Assembly (NCBI GenBank): GCA_023052935.1
Contig: CM041292.1
Span: forward strand, 98,504,237 to 98,568,236
Source: Piezodorus guildinii
Taxonomy: Eukaryota > Arthropoda > Insecta > Hemiptera > Pentatomidae
Length of the DNA: 64,000 nt
Direction: 5' to 3'
Positions 44,900-56,410 of this stretch are shown here, one piece after another. Within the stretch, counting starts at the first letter, position 1; each line of letters starts with the position of its first letter. Both the position numbers and the translations under genes were made by a program. A model generated the notes under the pieces. It was not told the origin of the DNA, searched no databases, and saw only the letters and a list, made by a program, of their open reading frames with translations.

Positions 44900-47800
44900 A
44901 TGGCGTCAGTTACTACTTCAGGAGTTCCAGTACTCGTCGGAACAAGTTTTAACAGCTGGTTTTTCAGAATGTCATCTATTTTGGAAAGAGAACAGGTAAA
45001 AGATGTGTTAGAAGCAGACCCTGCTACCTCTAGCGCTGAGAAAAGGGAATTTCTCATTAAAGACTCGAAGGCAAAGTCCATCATTATCCAAGGCATTTCA
45101 GATAAACATCTGGAAATAATCATGGATTGCCAAAGTTCCAAGGAAATGATAAATGCTTTAAAGAAGGTTTTTGTCAGATCTACCTCTTTTTCAAAATTGA
45201 CTTGGTACAGAAAGTTGATGGGCCTGAAATATTCTCTTCAAGGAAACATGGAAGAACATTTTTTGGCATTTGATACCATTATCCGAAACCTTCAAGAACA
45301 AGGCACAGTTCTAGGAGAGTCAGACAAGGTATGTCACCTTTTGATGTCTTTACCAGATGAATTCAACACAGTTGTGACAGCTCTAGAAACTAATTTAGAA
45401 GTCCAAATGGATTTTGTGAGAGCCAGACTTCTAGATACAGATACAAAGTTAAAGTCAAAGTCATCAGCTAGTGCATCATCATCAGAAGTATCATTTAAAG
45501 CACAGAGTGGTTGCTTTATATGTGGGGATAAAAGACATTTCAAGGCACAGTGTCCCAAAAATAAGCAGAACCGTGGAAGTAAATCCTTTAATAGAAGCTT
45601 TCGTGGGAAAAGAAGAGGAACAATCCAGGGTAATTCAGCAGATGTAGATGAAGAAGTTGTAATGGTGGCCCTAAATTGTGGTAATATTAAACTATCATCT
45701 AACAATGTGTTTTTAGTCGATTCAGGTGCGAGTAACCATCTTTTTAAGGCAGAATTGGAACCCCTTTTGTCAAATGTTTGTAATCTTGATCATGATGTTG
45801 CCATACATATAGCTAATGGTGATAAAATGTTTACTAGAAAAGAAGGTACCCTAAGAGTAACCTCTCAAGGTAGGATTGTAAACATTAAAGGTTTAATTGT
45901 CCCGGGTTAAAACATAATTTATTATCAGTGAGTGCAGTTACCTCAAAAGGCTTAAAAGTGATTACAGATTCTAAGGAGATGAAAATCTGTGGAAGAAATT
46001 TTAAGCTGAGTTGTCCACGAGTGAATGGATTGTACATATTTACGTTTGATGAACCCAGTGATAATCAAGTCAAGTGCAACATTTCAAGTGCTACGGATGG
46101 AGATCTATGGCATAAACGGCTAGGACATTTGAATCGGCATGGACTCAAAAGTTTAGGATTACCCTATAGTGACAAGAAGTGTTCGGCATGCATTGAAGGT
46201 AAAGCTACTAGACAACCCTTTTCAAATAACAGGAAACGCACTTCAAAGGTGGGTGAATTAATTCACTCTGATATATGTGGTCCTTTCAATCCTGAATCAG
46301 TTGAAGGACATAGGTATATGCAGGTGATTTTGGATGACTTCACTCATTTTGTGCATGTCAAACTTCTCCATATGAAGAGCGAAGCTGAAACAAACCTGAT
46401 GGATTATATAGCGGAACTAGAAAGGCAGCAGGGTGTCCCAGTGAAAAGGCTACGTTTAGATAATGGAGGTGAATTTACATCTAAATTTTTTCAAAAATAT
46501 TGTTCAGATAAAGGTATAAAATTAGAATATTCATTGCCATATAGCCCTCAAATGAACGGAAAGAGTGAAAGAATGAATAGGACGCTATTAGATATGATGC
46601 GTACTAAGGTATCAGATTCTGGCATCCCCAAGTTCTTGTGGGGGGAAGCAGCTCGATGTTGTGCTTATGAACTGAATAGGTCACCTACTTCAGCCTTAAA
46701 TAAAGGTGAAACTCCCTCATTAATATGGAATGGCAGAAATGATCTGTCTAAACTTCGTATAATTGGTTGCCGAGCATGGCCTACCATTCTTCCTAAAGGT
46801 TCCAAATTGGATCCCAGAAGCAAGGAGGGGGTGATGGTTGGTTATTGTGGTGGTGGGTATAGGATTTGGTTGCCAGACGAGCAGAAAGTTATTAGATCTA
46901 GAGATGTGATAATCGAGGAGAGCCAAATGCCCTATAAAGAAGTTAAAAATGTACCTATTGTCTATCATAATGGTGGAAGCTATGAAGAGGGAAGGAAAAA
47001 TGGTGAAGAGAATAAAACTAATATTTCAGAGCAGCCAGAAGAAACTTCTAGACCTCAGAGAAACCGGCCAAAACCTCATTTCCTAAATGATTATGAGTTA
47101 TATAATGCATACTGTATGGTAAGCCGATCAGATGGAGTTCCATCATCTTATGAGGATGCTAATAAAAAAGAGGAATGGCAGGAAGCCATTATTAAAGAAT
47201 TAAAAGCTCATGAGAAGATGAACACTTGGTCTGAAGAGGAAGCACCGAATGGAAGTGTCCCAATCACAACTAAATGGGTTTTCACAGTGAAGGAAGATGG
47301 AATCAAAAAGGCCAGATTGGTAGCAAGAGGGTTTGAAGAACAAACTCAAGGTGATTGTGTATTTAATTACTCACCAGTTTGCCGAATGGATACTGTAAGA
47401 ACTCTCTTGTCATTTGCATGCCAAAACAATTGGAGTATTAGACAAGTGGATGTGCCAACAGCCTTTCTCAATGGCTCACTGGACTATCCTGTGTTTATAA
47501 AACCACCTAAAGGTGTAAGTTGTTCTACAAAAACTCTGAGACTTAATAGGCCACTTTATGGACTTAAGAAAGCACCGAAGTATTGGAATGAAAGATTTAA
47601 TTCTTTTATGTTAAAATTGGGATTTAAAAGATCCCAATATGATTTATGCCTTTACTACAAGAGTAGGGTATTCTTTGTTCTTTTTGTGGATGATGGCCTA
47701 ATTACAGGGGATGAAAAGGCTATTGAAGAATTAGTGAACAATTTAAAAGGAGAGTTCAGCATTAAAGAAATGAAGGCTTCTCAATTTTTAGGGATGAAGA

Positions 47801-48609
47801 TTGAAAGACAAGAAAAGAATATAAGGGTTACACAAACCCGCTTTATTGATAAACTCCTTGAAGATTATAATATGCTAGAGTGCAGGAAGGTATCAACCCC
47901 CATGGAGGTTGGATTTAAGCTTAACGCTGATAGTCCACCTTTAGATGAAAATATACCATACAGGAGCTTGGTATGTGGACTTATGTATCTGAGCACAACA
48001 ACTCGCCCGGATTTATCATTCCCAATTAGCTATTTATCTAGATGTTTAGATAAAGCTACTCTGCAGTCTTGGAAAGCTGCAAAACGAATACTCAGATATC
48101 TCAAAGAAACTCGAGATATGGGTCTTACTTTCAAACCAAGTGAGAACCTTGGACTTATTGGTTATTCAGATGCTGACTGGGCAGGTGACATGGAAACACG
48201 AAAGAGTGTAAGTGGCTTTGCAGCATTCTGCGGAAGCAATCCCATAGCTTGGCATTCAAGAAAGCAAGCATGTGTGGCTCTGTCAACGATGGAAGCGGAG
48301 TACATTGCAGCAGGAATGGCATCACAGGAAATTGTGAGTTTAAGTGGAATAATTAGTGAGTTCATTGGTGAAACATTGAGTGGAAAACTGTTGGTGGATA
48401 ACACTAGTGCTATAGCTTTTATAAAGAATTGTGAAAACTCTAAACGAGCAAAACACATTGATATAAAATTCCATTTTGTTAAAGATCTTATTTCCAAAGA
48501 AATAATATCTGTGGAACACATCAATTCTGACCGCAATGTGGCAGATTTGTTCACAAAACCACTTGCCTTTGATAAGTTTCAAATGTTTCGGAAGGCTTTA
48601 ATTAATTAA
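44900..48609 (+). pseudogene. Copia gag-pol polyprotein with one frame break
   Basis: First part 44900-45910 (ATG at 44900): Gag, CCHC knuckle CFICGDKRHFKAQC (residue ~205), then the protease active site VDSGASNHLF (~273). After LIVPG the frame meets TAA at 45908. The -1 frame then continues open to TAA at 48607. It has the HHCC zinc region (WHKRLGHL...CSACIEG), integrase DDE core (HSDICGPF, RLDNGGEF, MNGKSERMNR), RT (RQVDVPTAFLNG, PLYGLKKAP, LFVDDGLI) and RNase H (GYSDADWAGD, TMEAEYIAAG, KHIDIKFHF). All catalytic residues are present, the RT having FVDD rather than YVDD. Copia-type elements normally have a single ORF, so a one-base deletion inside the protease C-terminal part is the simplest reading. 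A -1 shift at CCCGGGT is an alternative discussed in the findings. Confidence 0.9.
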
Positions 48610-48832
48610 TATATTAATGTCATGTATATATATTGTGCTAAAATTGTTGTATAGAATTTTGTAATAGTATAATATTTTACTTGCTTTGTTGTATAGAATT
48701 TTTTAATAGAATAATATTTTTACTTGTTTTGTGGTGTAGAATTTTGTAGTAGAATAATATTTTTACTTGTTTTGTATGTGAGATACAATTGAATATTTAC
48801 TTGTGTATGTATATATTTGAAAACATTCAATT

Positions 48833-48839
48833 GAGGGGG
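48833..48839 (+). other. Copia polypurine tract
   Basis: GAGGGGG ends two bases before the 3' LTR. Confidence 0.65.
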
Positions 48840-48841
48840 TG

Positions 48842-49039
48842 TGTTAAATATCGATTGTATATGTAAAGACAGTTGTGGCACTGAACTTCCACCTAGGTGT
48901 ACAGCAGCCCAACAACAAACAGTACAGTCCAGTTGGTAGCGTCCCCTGCGCCATGTTGTTTGTATATATAGCAGTAATAAACAAGCTGTCTAGTACAAGG
49001 TTCTTTTATTCCACTGCCTAATACTCTATAACTTTAATA
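48842..49039 (+). repeat. Copia 3' LTR
   Basis: 198 bp, one base different from the 5' LTR; followed by TSD GGCTG at 49040-49044. Confidence 0.85.
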
Positions 49040-49044
49040 GGCTG

Positions 49045-49700
49045 ACAGGGTCAAACCACCATTTTAAAAAATTTCTTCCTCTAAAGAATCTTTAGGTTTG
49101 TTGGTGATTTAAATGTAAATAATAAGTCTTAATAATCTTGATAAAAATATATTGATATTAAAGTTAGCGATACACAGTATAAAAGAAAAGTTCACATGAT
49201 TAGCAAGGCTTTACAACATATAGAGTCTATACAGAGCAAGAGTTGTTAATAAATAAAGAGGTGGGCTCATTTTGATCTGCAAACCCACACAATATATTTA
49301 TTTTGTAGACACACTGGTCCTTGTTATATCATTTGCATAGCTGTGTTTCTAGCATTTTGAGATGAAAAATCAATAAATAAAAAACATTAGTCACTTTTTT
49401 TGGGACAAACACAAAAATTAAGAAAAAAAAAAAGATTGGGGTTATTAAGATGTATGATTTAAATAAGAAATGTTTATTTTTAATTGAAAAAAATATATAA
49501 CAAATGTATTGGTAAAATCTGATTGTACAAATAAATAATTAACTAGATTCATTATTTATTTATATTAACTTATTTAATTAACATACATATCAATAATACA
49601 TAATGGTTTTTATTTGATGCATTATATCAGTGTGTTCTATAAGTTTATTCTTTCTTTCTTTTTTATGCAAAATCAATAGACAATATTTGTTCTTGATTTA
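49045..49700. other. No gene seen
   Basis: AT-rich DNA between the copia element and the next non-LTR fragment; nothing recognised. Confidence 0.4.
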
Positions 49701-49715
49701 CTATACTATAAATAA

Positions 49716-50149
49716 TAATAATAGGCTTACCGAACCCGAAGGTTCGATGGCGATACCACCATATTCCATATACACAGATTCGTCAAATGTTCTCCGTTCA
49801 AGCCCAAGCCCCCAAGATCAGCCTCAACGCAATCCTCCCATCGACACTTCAGCCTATATTTCGGATGCCTACCAGTGGGATCGCTAACTTTAATATCAAT
49901 ACCAACTTTCTCGGAATCCGTTCCTCACCGAGCAACAATTTTACACCCCCATTTGAGTCTCCGCGACGCTATCAACTCAATTATATTCATACAAGTTCCG
50001 CAATTCCGCGTTGTGCAACCTTCTAAACTCCCCAGTGCCCTCATCTCTCTTCGGACCAAATATTTTATGCAGTACCTTATTTTTGAAAACCTTAAGCCGT
50101 TGTTCATCCTTCAAAGTAAGCGGCCATGTTTCACATCCGTAAAGAACCG
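49716..50149 (-). pseudogene. 3' end of a non-LTR retrotransposon, same family as 19185
   Basis: The minus strand reads TVLYGCETWPLTLKDEQRLK, then KVLHKIFGPKRDE, RRLHNAELRNL and a decayed GLNGEHLT...VSPSNLRVR, closely following the C-terminal part of the copy at 20410-20822. Its end is the same AATAATAATAATA repeat tail (left side). A ~14-bp TSD, TATACTATAAATAA, is at 49702-49715 and 50150-50163. Strongly 5'-truncated; stops throughout the last third. Confidence 0.8.
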
Positions 50150-50169
50150 TATACTATAAATAAATGTTC

Positions 50170-51189
50170 GATAAATATTAGGCCGTTCTACAAAAGAAGT
50201 CTTGGATATATATTTTTTTTAATTTATTTAATATCCAGACATTGCAACGTTTCAGCCTCTAGGGCCATTTTCAAGCTTCTGTAATCAATTAATTTATACA
50301 TTTTTAACATCTAATATCAACACATAATAAATTATTTTTAATAAATATGTTACCTACCATGCATATCCATGTTACATATCAATTCATTTCACCGCTTATC
50401 AGCAGTGTCATCATACTTTTTTAAAAGTATCATTTTTCAAAAATATCATATTATATTTCATCATCAATTAAAAAAAAAAAATCTATTTATTCAAAAAGAA
50501 AAGAAACATTTTTATTAACTTACTCAACAGTTTAACCGTCTTATAGGTGTTCTCATGTGCGACTAACTTGGGGTGGGGATGCCAAAAGCTTTATATATTT
50601 ACTCTGTCAATAGCACTTGCATAAAAAGTGTTCAGGATGTCTACATCTGTTTGTTAGTTAACTGATTTTTCTAAATTTTTTGTTTTATATATATATTGAT
50701 TTGATGATCCTCCTCTTATTTATATTATCTTCCCTATGTAGGACTGATATATTATCAAAATCAAAATTATGTTTATATTTATTGCAGTGTTGTGACAGAC
50801 CTGTAGCCAGTTTTGATTTTGTGCATTTCGAGTTACAGTTTTGTCTATGTTGTTGTATTCTCTTGTGAAGTCATTGTGACGTTTGTCCATAATATGACTT
50901 ATTTTCACAATTTTTACAATTTATTTTATATATGACATTTGTCATCTTTGGTTTGGTATCTCGTCCTTGGTTTTAGTATAAAGTTTTTCAATTTTATTTA
51001 CAGTTTTTTCCCGAATTTAATTTCGGTTACATAATATTTTTTAAACGTTTTTTCTACTTTATTAGTTAGATTTTTCATATAAGTTACCGAATAATATTTT
51101 TATAACATTGCAATGTTTTGGAAATTAAATAAATTTAATAAAATATATATCCATGACTTCTTTTGTAGAATGGCCTAATATTTATCGAA
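50170..51189 (-). mobile_element. Penelope-like element remnant with inverted termini
   Basis: Outer ~80 bp are inverted repeats: CGATAAATATTAGGCC and ACAAAAGAAGTC at 50170-50205 return reversed at 51150-51189, with TTAATTTATTTAAT.TCCA inside. The minus strand at 50240-50275 has a degenerate hammerhead half (GGCCCTAGAGGCTGAAACGT). The coding remnant lies in between. Confidence 0.65.
50660..51010 (-). pseudogene. GIY-YIG endonuclease domain of a Penelope-like element
   Basis: Minus-strand frames give DEIPNQ, NCKNCENKSYYGQTSQ (the YxGQT signature after a CxxC pair), HKRIQQHRQNCNSKC, KLATGLSQHCNKYKHNFDFD and ISVLHRE...NKRRIIKS. This matches the C-terminal GIY-YIG nuclease of PLEs, with conserved Tyr, Arg, His and the final Lys/Arg-rich helix. 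A TGA follows the GQTSQ block and a frameshift precedes it. No RT is left. Confidence 0.75.
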
Positions 51190-51941
51190 CAAATATTCTA
51201 CCAAAAGAACACTTAAGACTTCCTTACCTAATATTCAATGAAGAAAAGCCTATGGGACACACTAATATTCAAACCTTTTTCCAATAGTTTCTAATATTCC
51301 AGTAATTCCAATAATACAGCATTTTAATTCTGATTTGACAACATACATATGCTCTATTATGTTGTTTAAATTATTTGAAAAGTTCATAGTTTCTATTACT
51401 ACGCACAATCAAATATAAACATTTACTATATTCCAACTATAACCTTACCTGTGAAATGTTATACTTGATAATTTATCATCCTTTTTACAAATTGCAACAG
51501 CTCGAGATTTACAGACATATTTAAATTTAGCACTGTCGAAGAGCACCACAAAACAATTAAATAACACAGAAAAACATATTCTTAACACCTCAACAGGACA
51601 CTGACCTACTAATCAGACCAAACACAGACAAATAACCAAGGACCATGGACCTGTGATGTCCTCAGGATTGTCTGCCATATTGCCTCTTCTGGAACAAGCC
51701 CACCTCTCTATATGGAAACACCTTGATAAAGAGTACATATAGAGTCTCTATATAAACACCTTGCCCGACATATCTTTAATTATGTTGATTTGTGATAATT
51801 AACTATATCTCAATTTTACATTGATAAAACTTGGGTTAATATGAAAGAATGCGATAAGCAATTGAAGGAGAAAATAGTAGAAATATTATATAAATAATAA
51901 TAAGTTAATTATACAAATAAAATTATGGTATTTTATTGTAG
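51190..51941. other. No gene seen; end is a candidate intron
   Basis: AT-rich, with TATAGAGTCTCTATATA-type short repeats near 51710-51760. The last bases ATTTTATTGTAG form a good acceptor for the exon at 51942. Confidence 0.35.
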
Positions 51942-52150
51942 TATTTGAACCAGTCGGAGAGTTTGTAAGAGACGTTGGCAGATTTACTGGAGAGAACATA
52001 TCCTCTGTTGGAAAAGGTGTCGGAAAAGGGATAGGAGAAGTAGGAAAAGGGGTTGGTAAGGCTACTGAGTCTGTTGTTGGAGGTGCTGTCAATGCTGGTA
52101 GTTCTGTCATAAAGGGTGTGACTAGACCATTTATTGACATTTTCAAATAA
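51942..52150 (+). CDS. Candidate terminal exon of a small Gly/Val/Lys-rich protein
   Basis: An acceptor (GGTATTTTATTGTAG) opens a frame of 69 codons to TAA at 52148, beginning FEPVGEFVRDVGRFTGEN and continuing with heptad-like VGKGVGKGIGEVGKGVGK repeats, then GGAVNAGSSVIKGVTRPF. Composition (Gly and Val every third or fourth residue, with Lys/Glu) suggests a surface-active or amphipathic repeat protein; function unknown. AATAAA occurs at the stop and at about 52206. The exon begins in phase 1, matching the candidate first exon at 42803-42821. Unlike neighbouring frames it is not AT-driven, which supports real coding. Opposite-strand frames here are shadows. Confidence 0.5.
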
Positions 52151-53240
52151 ACAAGAAAATAACATGCTAATGATTGAGTGAGTACATTTTATGTTTCTCA
52201 ATATAATAAAAAGAACAAAGCTTATCGATTTACTTAATGGAGAATTCAACTTAAATTAAATTAAAGATTTGGATATAATTAAAACAATTTTTCTTTTATT
52301 TAACACATAAAAGAATGTTATGTAAACAGTGTTTTAGTTTTGTCGTTAATTGGAACCTAAATTGGCAAGAAAGTCAAATAAAAAACAGTGGAAATATTTG
52401 TATTTACCATGCCAAATTCATTAAAATCTTCAAAATAAAAAAATAAAAGTTTGGACATTTGAAAGAAAGTAACATTCACTACTTTTGTTCAGTTATGCAC
52501 ATCTATTCATCATACTGAAGCATTTATACCAAAAATATATTTTTCTATTAAAATGGTTCAGCAAAGAGTATATTGAGAAGTATTATATTTAGATAAGAGG
52601 TTTTATTATTGCTACATAAACCTAATGTGATCTAGATATACATTTTTGTACCCATTGAAATGTCATTGTGTGGTTCTTGATTTTGTTTTAATATGATATT
52701 AATTCATAGTGCAGATAAGTTTTGAAGAATTTTTTTTCTTTTTCTAGATTTAATATTGCTACTTATGTGGATGCAACATTTCTCTAAGAGGATCAAGTAT
52801 ACTACTAATATTTTTCTGAATGTAAGCAAATATATATATATTTAAAAAAAGAAGACATCCTAAAAAAATGTCTAACTAATAAAAAAAATAATAAAATGAT
52901 CAGTCTTGTTTTTTACCTTCTGAGATTTAACTGGTTTCCACAATCCATTTTAATATATTTAAAGTGTAAAACATTTTTCATACTCAACCTTTCAGCATAA
53001 ATAGGATTAGCCTAGTTTAAATTAGTTCTTTCCTGTTTATCAACTGATTTGATTTTCTGTATTAATATCAAATGTTATTATACTTGTTCCAATTCATTTA
53101 CTGTTTCTGTTTTTTAAGTTCCTCCAAATATTCTGTTAGTTCAAGTATCAGGGTTGAATAGTATCCTTATTATGCTAAAAAAAAACAAAAAAAAAAAAAA
53201 AACTGAGATGTTATCAGAATGGATTCACTCCAAATTTCTA
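52151..53240. other. No gene seen
   Basis: AT-rich. The first part may be 3' UTR of the exon ending at 52150. A poly(A) tract lies at 53178-53203. Confidence 0.4.
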
Positions 53241-53669
53241 TATATAGCATTTCCAAGTCAATTGTAACCTTTTCCAAGTCAAATGTAACTTTTTCCAAGT
53301 CAAATGTAACCTTTTCCAAGTCAAATGTAACCCTTTCCATTTCAAATGTCACCTTTTCCAAGTCAAATGTCACCTTTTCCATTTCAAATGTTACCTTTTC
53401 CAAGTCAAATGTCACCTTTTCCTTCACTTCTAGCCTTAAATATTCCGTTTTGTTTATTGAAAAATAATTAGTTTAATTAACATTATGACTTTTTTAATAA
53501 TTTTGGCATATAATAAATGATATTTTTTTTGGGTCTCTTAGATATTTGATATCAAGTTCTGTTTTTTACTAGCTAATATTAAAAAAAATTAATTATCGTC
53601 TATTTAGTTTTAAGATAATTGTTGATTTTGATTTTTTAGATAGGAGGGGTAGTTTTTTGGAATAATTAA

Positions 53670-54830
53670 TGTGTTTTCGGGTATTATAATTAAATTTTTC
53701 GAGCTGTATTTTTGATCGCTCATGCGTATTTCAACTCGCATTAAATTTTAATGTTTTTTATTGATATAGGGATTAATTAATGTGCTTTCGGGTGGTTATT
53801 ATTACGTTTTTTCGAGCTGTATTTTTTATCGCTCATGTGTATTTCAACTCGCATTAAATTTTAATGTTTTTTATTGATATAGGGATTAATTATTTTGCTT
53901 TCGGGTGGTTATGATTACGTTTTTCGAGCTGTATTTTTTTCGCTCGCGCTTATTTTAACTAAAATTTACTTTTTATGTGTTTTCGGGTATTATAATTAAA
54001 TTTTTCGAGCTGTATTTTTGATCGCTCGCGTGCATTTTAACTCGCATTAAATTTTAATGTTTTTTATTGATATAGGGATTAATTAATGTGCTTTCGGGTG
54101 GTTATGATTACGTTTTTCGAGCTGTATTTTTTATCGCTCATGCGTATTTCAACTCGCATTTACTTTTAATGTTTTTTATTGATATAGGGATTAATTATTT
54201 TGCTTTCGGGTGGTTATGATTACGTTTTTCGAGCTGTATTTTTTTCGCTCGCGCTTATTTTAACTAAAATTTACTTTTTATGTGTTTTATTGATATAGGG
54301 ATTAATTAATGTGCTTTCGGGTGGTTATGATTACGTTTTTTGAGCTGTATCTTTTATCGGTCATGCGTATTTCAACTCATATTTACTTTTAATATTTTTT
54401 ATTGATATAGGGATTACTTAATGTTCTTTCGGGTGCTTATGATTAAGTTTTTCGAGCTGTATTTTTTATCGCTCTCGCTTATTTTAACTAAAATTTATTT
54501 TTTATGTTTCATATTGATATAGGTGTTGAAAATTGTGTTTTCGGGTCCTATAATTATGTTTTTTTAGTTTTATTTATTTATCGCTCCCGCGCATTTTAAC
54601 TCGAATTTACTTTTAATGTTTTTTATTTATATAGGGATTAATTATTTTGCTTTCGGGTGGTTATCATAAGGTTTTTCGAGCTGTATTTTTTATCGCTCAT
54701 GCGTATTTCAACTCGCATTTACTTTTGATATTTTTTATTGTTATAGACGTTTGTAATTATCTTTTCGGGTCTTGTGATTACGTTGTTTAAGCTGTTTTTA
54801 TTATCGCTTGCTCTCATTTAAACTTGCATT
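53670..54830. repeat. ~115-bp tandem repeats, left side of foldback
   Basis: About ten units, each with TTTCGGGT, TTACGTTTTTCGAGCTGTAT, ATCGCTC(A/G)(T/C)GCG and GATATAGGGATTAATTA. Divergence increases toward the centre. Confidence 0.8.
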
Positions 54831-55155
54831 TGCAGTGGTCTTTCTTTGTTTTTGTTTTAGGGGATTCTCATAACGTGTTTTGAACTTTATTCTTTTATGC
54901 GCTTGGGAATTTCTACAAACCGTAGGTATTATGTTATAATATGATGTAAAAATTAATTATTGTTTTTTTGCAGGATCTGATTACATTTTTGATTTGGACG
55001 TTACATCGCGCATGCGCATTCTTTTAGATCACTTTTCATTTAAGTTAAAATGTGCACTAGCTATAAATAAATGTCATAAACTCTATTAGTATTCCCGAAA
55101 ACACTATAAACGATCCCTCTATCGAATATTTATGAAATAGAAACAGTAACTTAAA

Positions 55156-55350
55156 ATGAGTAAAAGCGATAACAAATTTGGTTCTAATAATGTTATCAGA
55201 ACACCCGAAAATAGAATAAACGATTCCTCAATTAAATTATTAAATAATTGTAAGACCAAGTTAGGAAGCGGATCCTTTACAAAAGATTTAGTTGAAAAAA
55301 TTACTCAGGACGCTAGAAAAGGAACTACAACTAATCCTTTAATAAAATAA
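55156..55350 (+). CDS. Small ORF in the unique centre of the foldback, unknown
   Basis: 64 codons from ATG 55156 to TAA 55348, starting MSKSDNKFGSNN and ending SFTKDLVEKITQDARKG plus TTTNPLIK. The last third has good coding character. The middle (TPENRINDSS) partly resembles the surrounding repeat (CCCGAAAA.A.ATAAACGAT), which weakens the case. The start context ACTTAAAATGAGT is shared over 13 nt with the Polinton polymerase gene. No family recognised. Confidence 0.35.
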   Translation: MSKSDNKFGSNNVIRTPENRINDSSIKLLNNCKTKLGSGSFTKDLVEKITQDARKGTTTNPLIK

Positions 55351-55559
55351 TAATAATAAAAAAAAAAAAAAAAAAAAAAAAACCTAAACGATGTATATTC
55401 CAGCAACGTTATAATGAGAACCAAAAACAAAACAATCAATCCCAATATCAATAAAAAAATATCAAAAATAAAGGCGAGTTGAAATCCGCACGAGAGATAA
55501 TAAAAAAGCTTTTAAACATTTTCATAACCCCGCGAAAACACAAGGATAGATCTCTATAA

Positions 55560-56410
55560 AAATAAAAAGATTAAAAGTAAATAGAAGTTGAAATACGCAT
55601 GAGCGATAAAAAATACAGCTCAAAAAACGTAATCATAACCACCCGAAAGCACATTAATTAATCCCTATATCAATAAAACACATAAAAAGTAAATTTTAGT
55701 TAAAATAAGCGCGAGCGAAAAAAATACAGCTCGAAAAACGTAATCATAACCACCCGAAAGCAAAATAATTAATCCCTATATCAATAAAAAACATTAAAAG
55801 TAAATGCGAGTTGAAATACGCATGAGCGATAAAAAATACAGCTCGAAAAACGTAATCATAACCACCCGAAAGCACATTAATTAATCCCTATATCAATAAA
55901 AAACATTAAAATTTAATGCGAGTTAAAATGCACGCGAGCGATCAAAAATACAGCTCGAAAAATTTAATTATAATACCCGAAAACACACAAAAAGTAAATT
56001 TTAGTTAAAATAAGCGCGAGCGAAAAAAATACAGCTCGAAAAACGTAATCATAACCACCCGAAAGCAAAATAATTAATCCCTATATCAATAAAAAACATT
56101 AAAAGTAAATGCGAGTTGAAATACGCATGAGCGATAAAAAATACAGCTCGAAAAACGTAATCATAACCACCCGAAAGCACATTAATTAATCCCTATATCA
56201 ATAAAAAACATTAAAATTTAATGCGAGTTGAAATACGCATGAGCGATAAAAAATACAGCTCGAAAAACGTAATAATAACCACCCGAAAGCACATTAATTA
56301 ATCCCTATATCAATAAAAAACATTAAAATTTAATGCGAGTTAAAATGCACGCGAGCGATCAAAAATACAGCTCGAAAAATTTAATTATAATACCCGAAAA
56401 CACATTAATT
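55560..56410. repeat. ~115-bp tandem repeats, right side of foldback
   Basis: Inverted counterpart of 53670-54830 with fewer units and a different order of variants. Confidence 0.8.

Larger units (their letters stand above)
44596..49039 (+). mobile_element. Young Ty1/copia LTR retrotransposon, 4.44 kb
   Basis: Complete element: two 198-bp LTRs (TGTTAAAT...TTTAATA), a PBS complementary to an internal part of initiator tRNA-Met as in Drosophila copia, gag-pol with domain order Gag-PR-IN-RT-RNase H, a purine tract, and a 5-bp TSD. The LTRs differ at one position (AGATAG against AGACAG, near 44620/48866), so the insertion is recent. The coding region has one frame break at 45908. Confidence 0.9.

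Noticed and set aside
45334..45705. 123-codon minus-strand frame within copia gag, and 130 codons at 48162-48554
   Set aside because: Antisense shadows of gag and RNase H.
51886..52249. Minus-strand frames of 86 and 108 codons around 52 kb
   Set aside because: They are antisense to the Gly-rich exon at 51942-52150, which has a proper acceptor and stop; the Thr/Pro/Ser-rich composition is simply its complement.
53670..56410. Regular ~115-bp repeats considered as a satellite or centromeric array
   Set aside because: They are bounded by inverted 21-bp repeat tips and arranged in opposite orientation on either side of a unique centre, so they belong to a foldback element.
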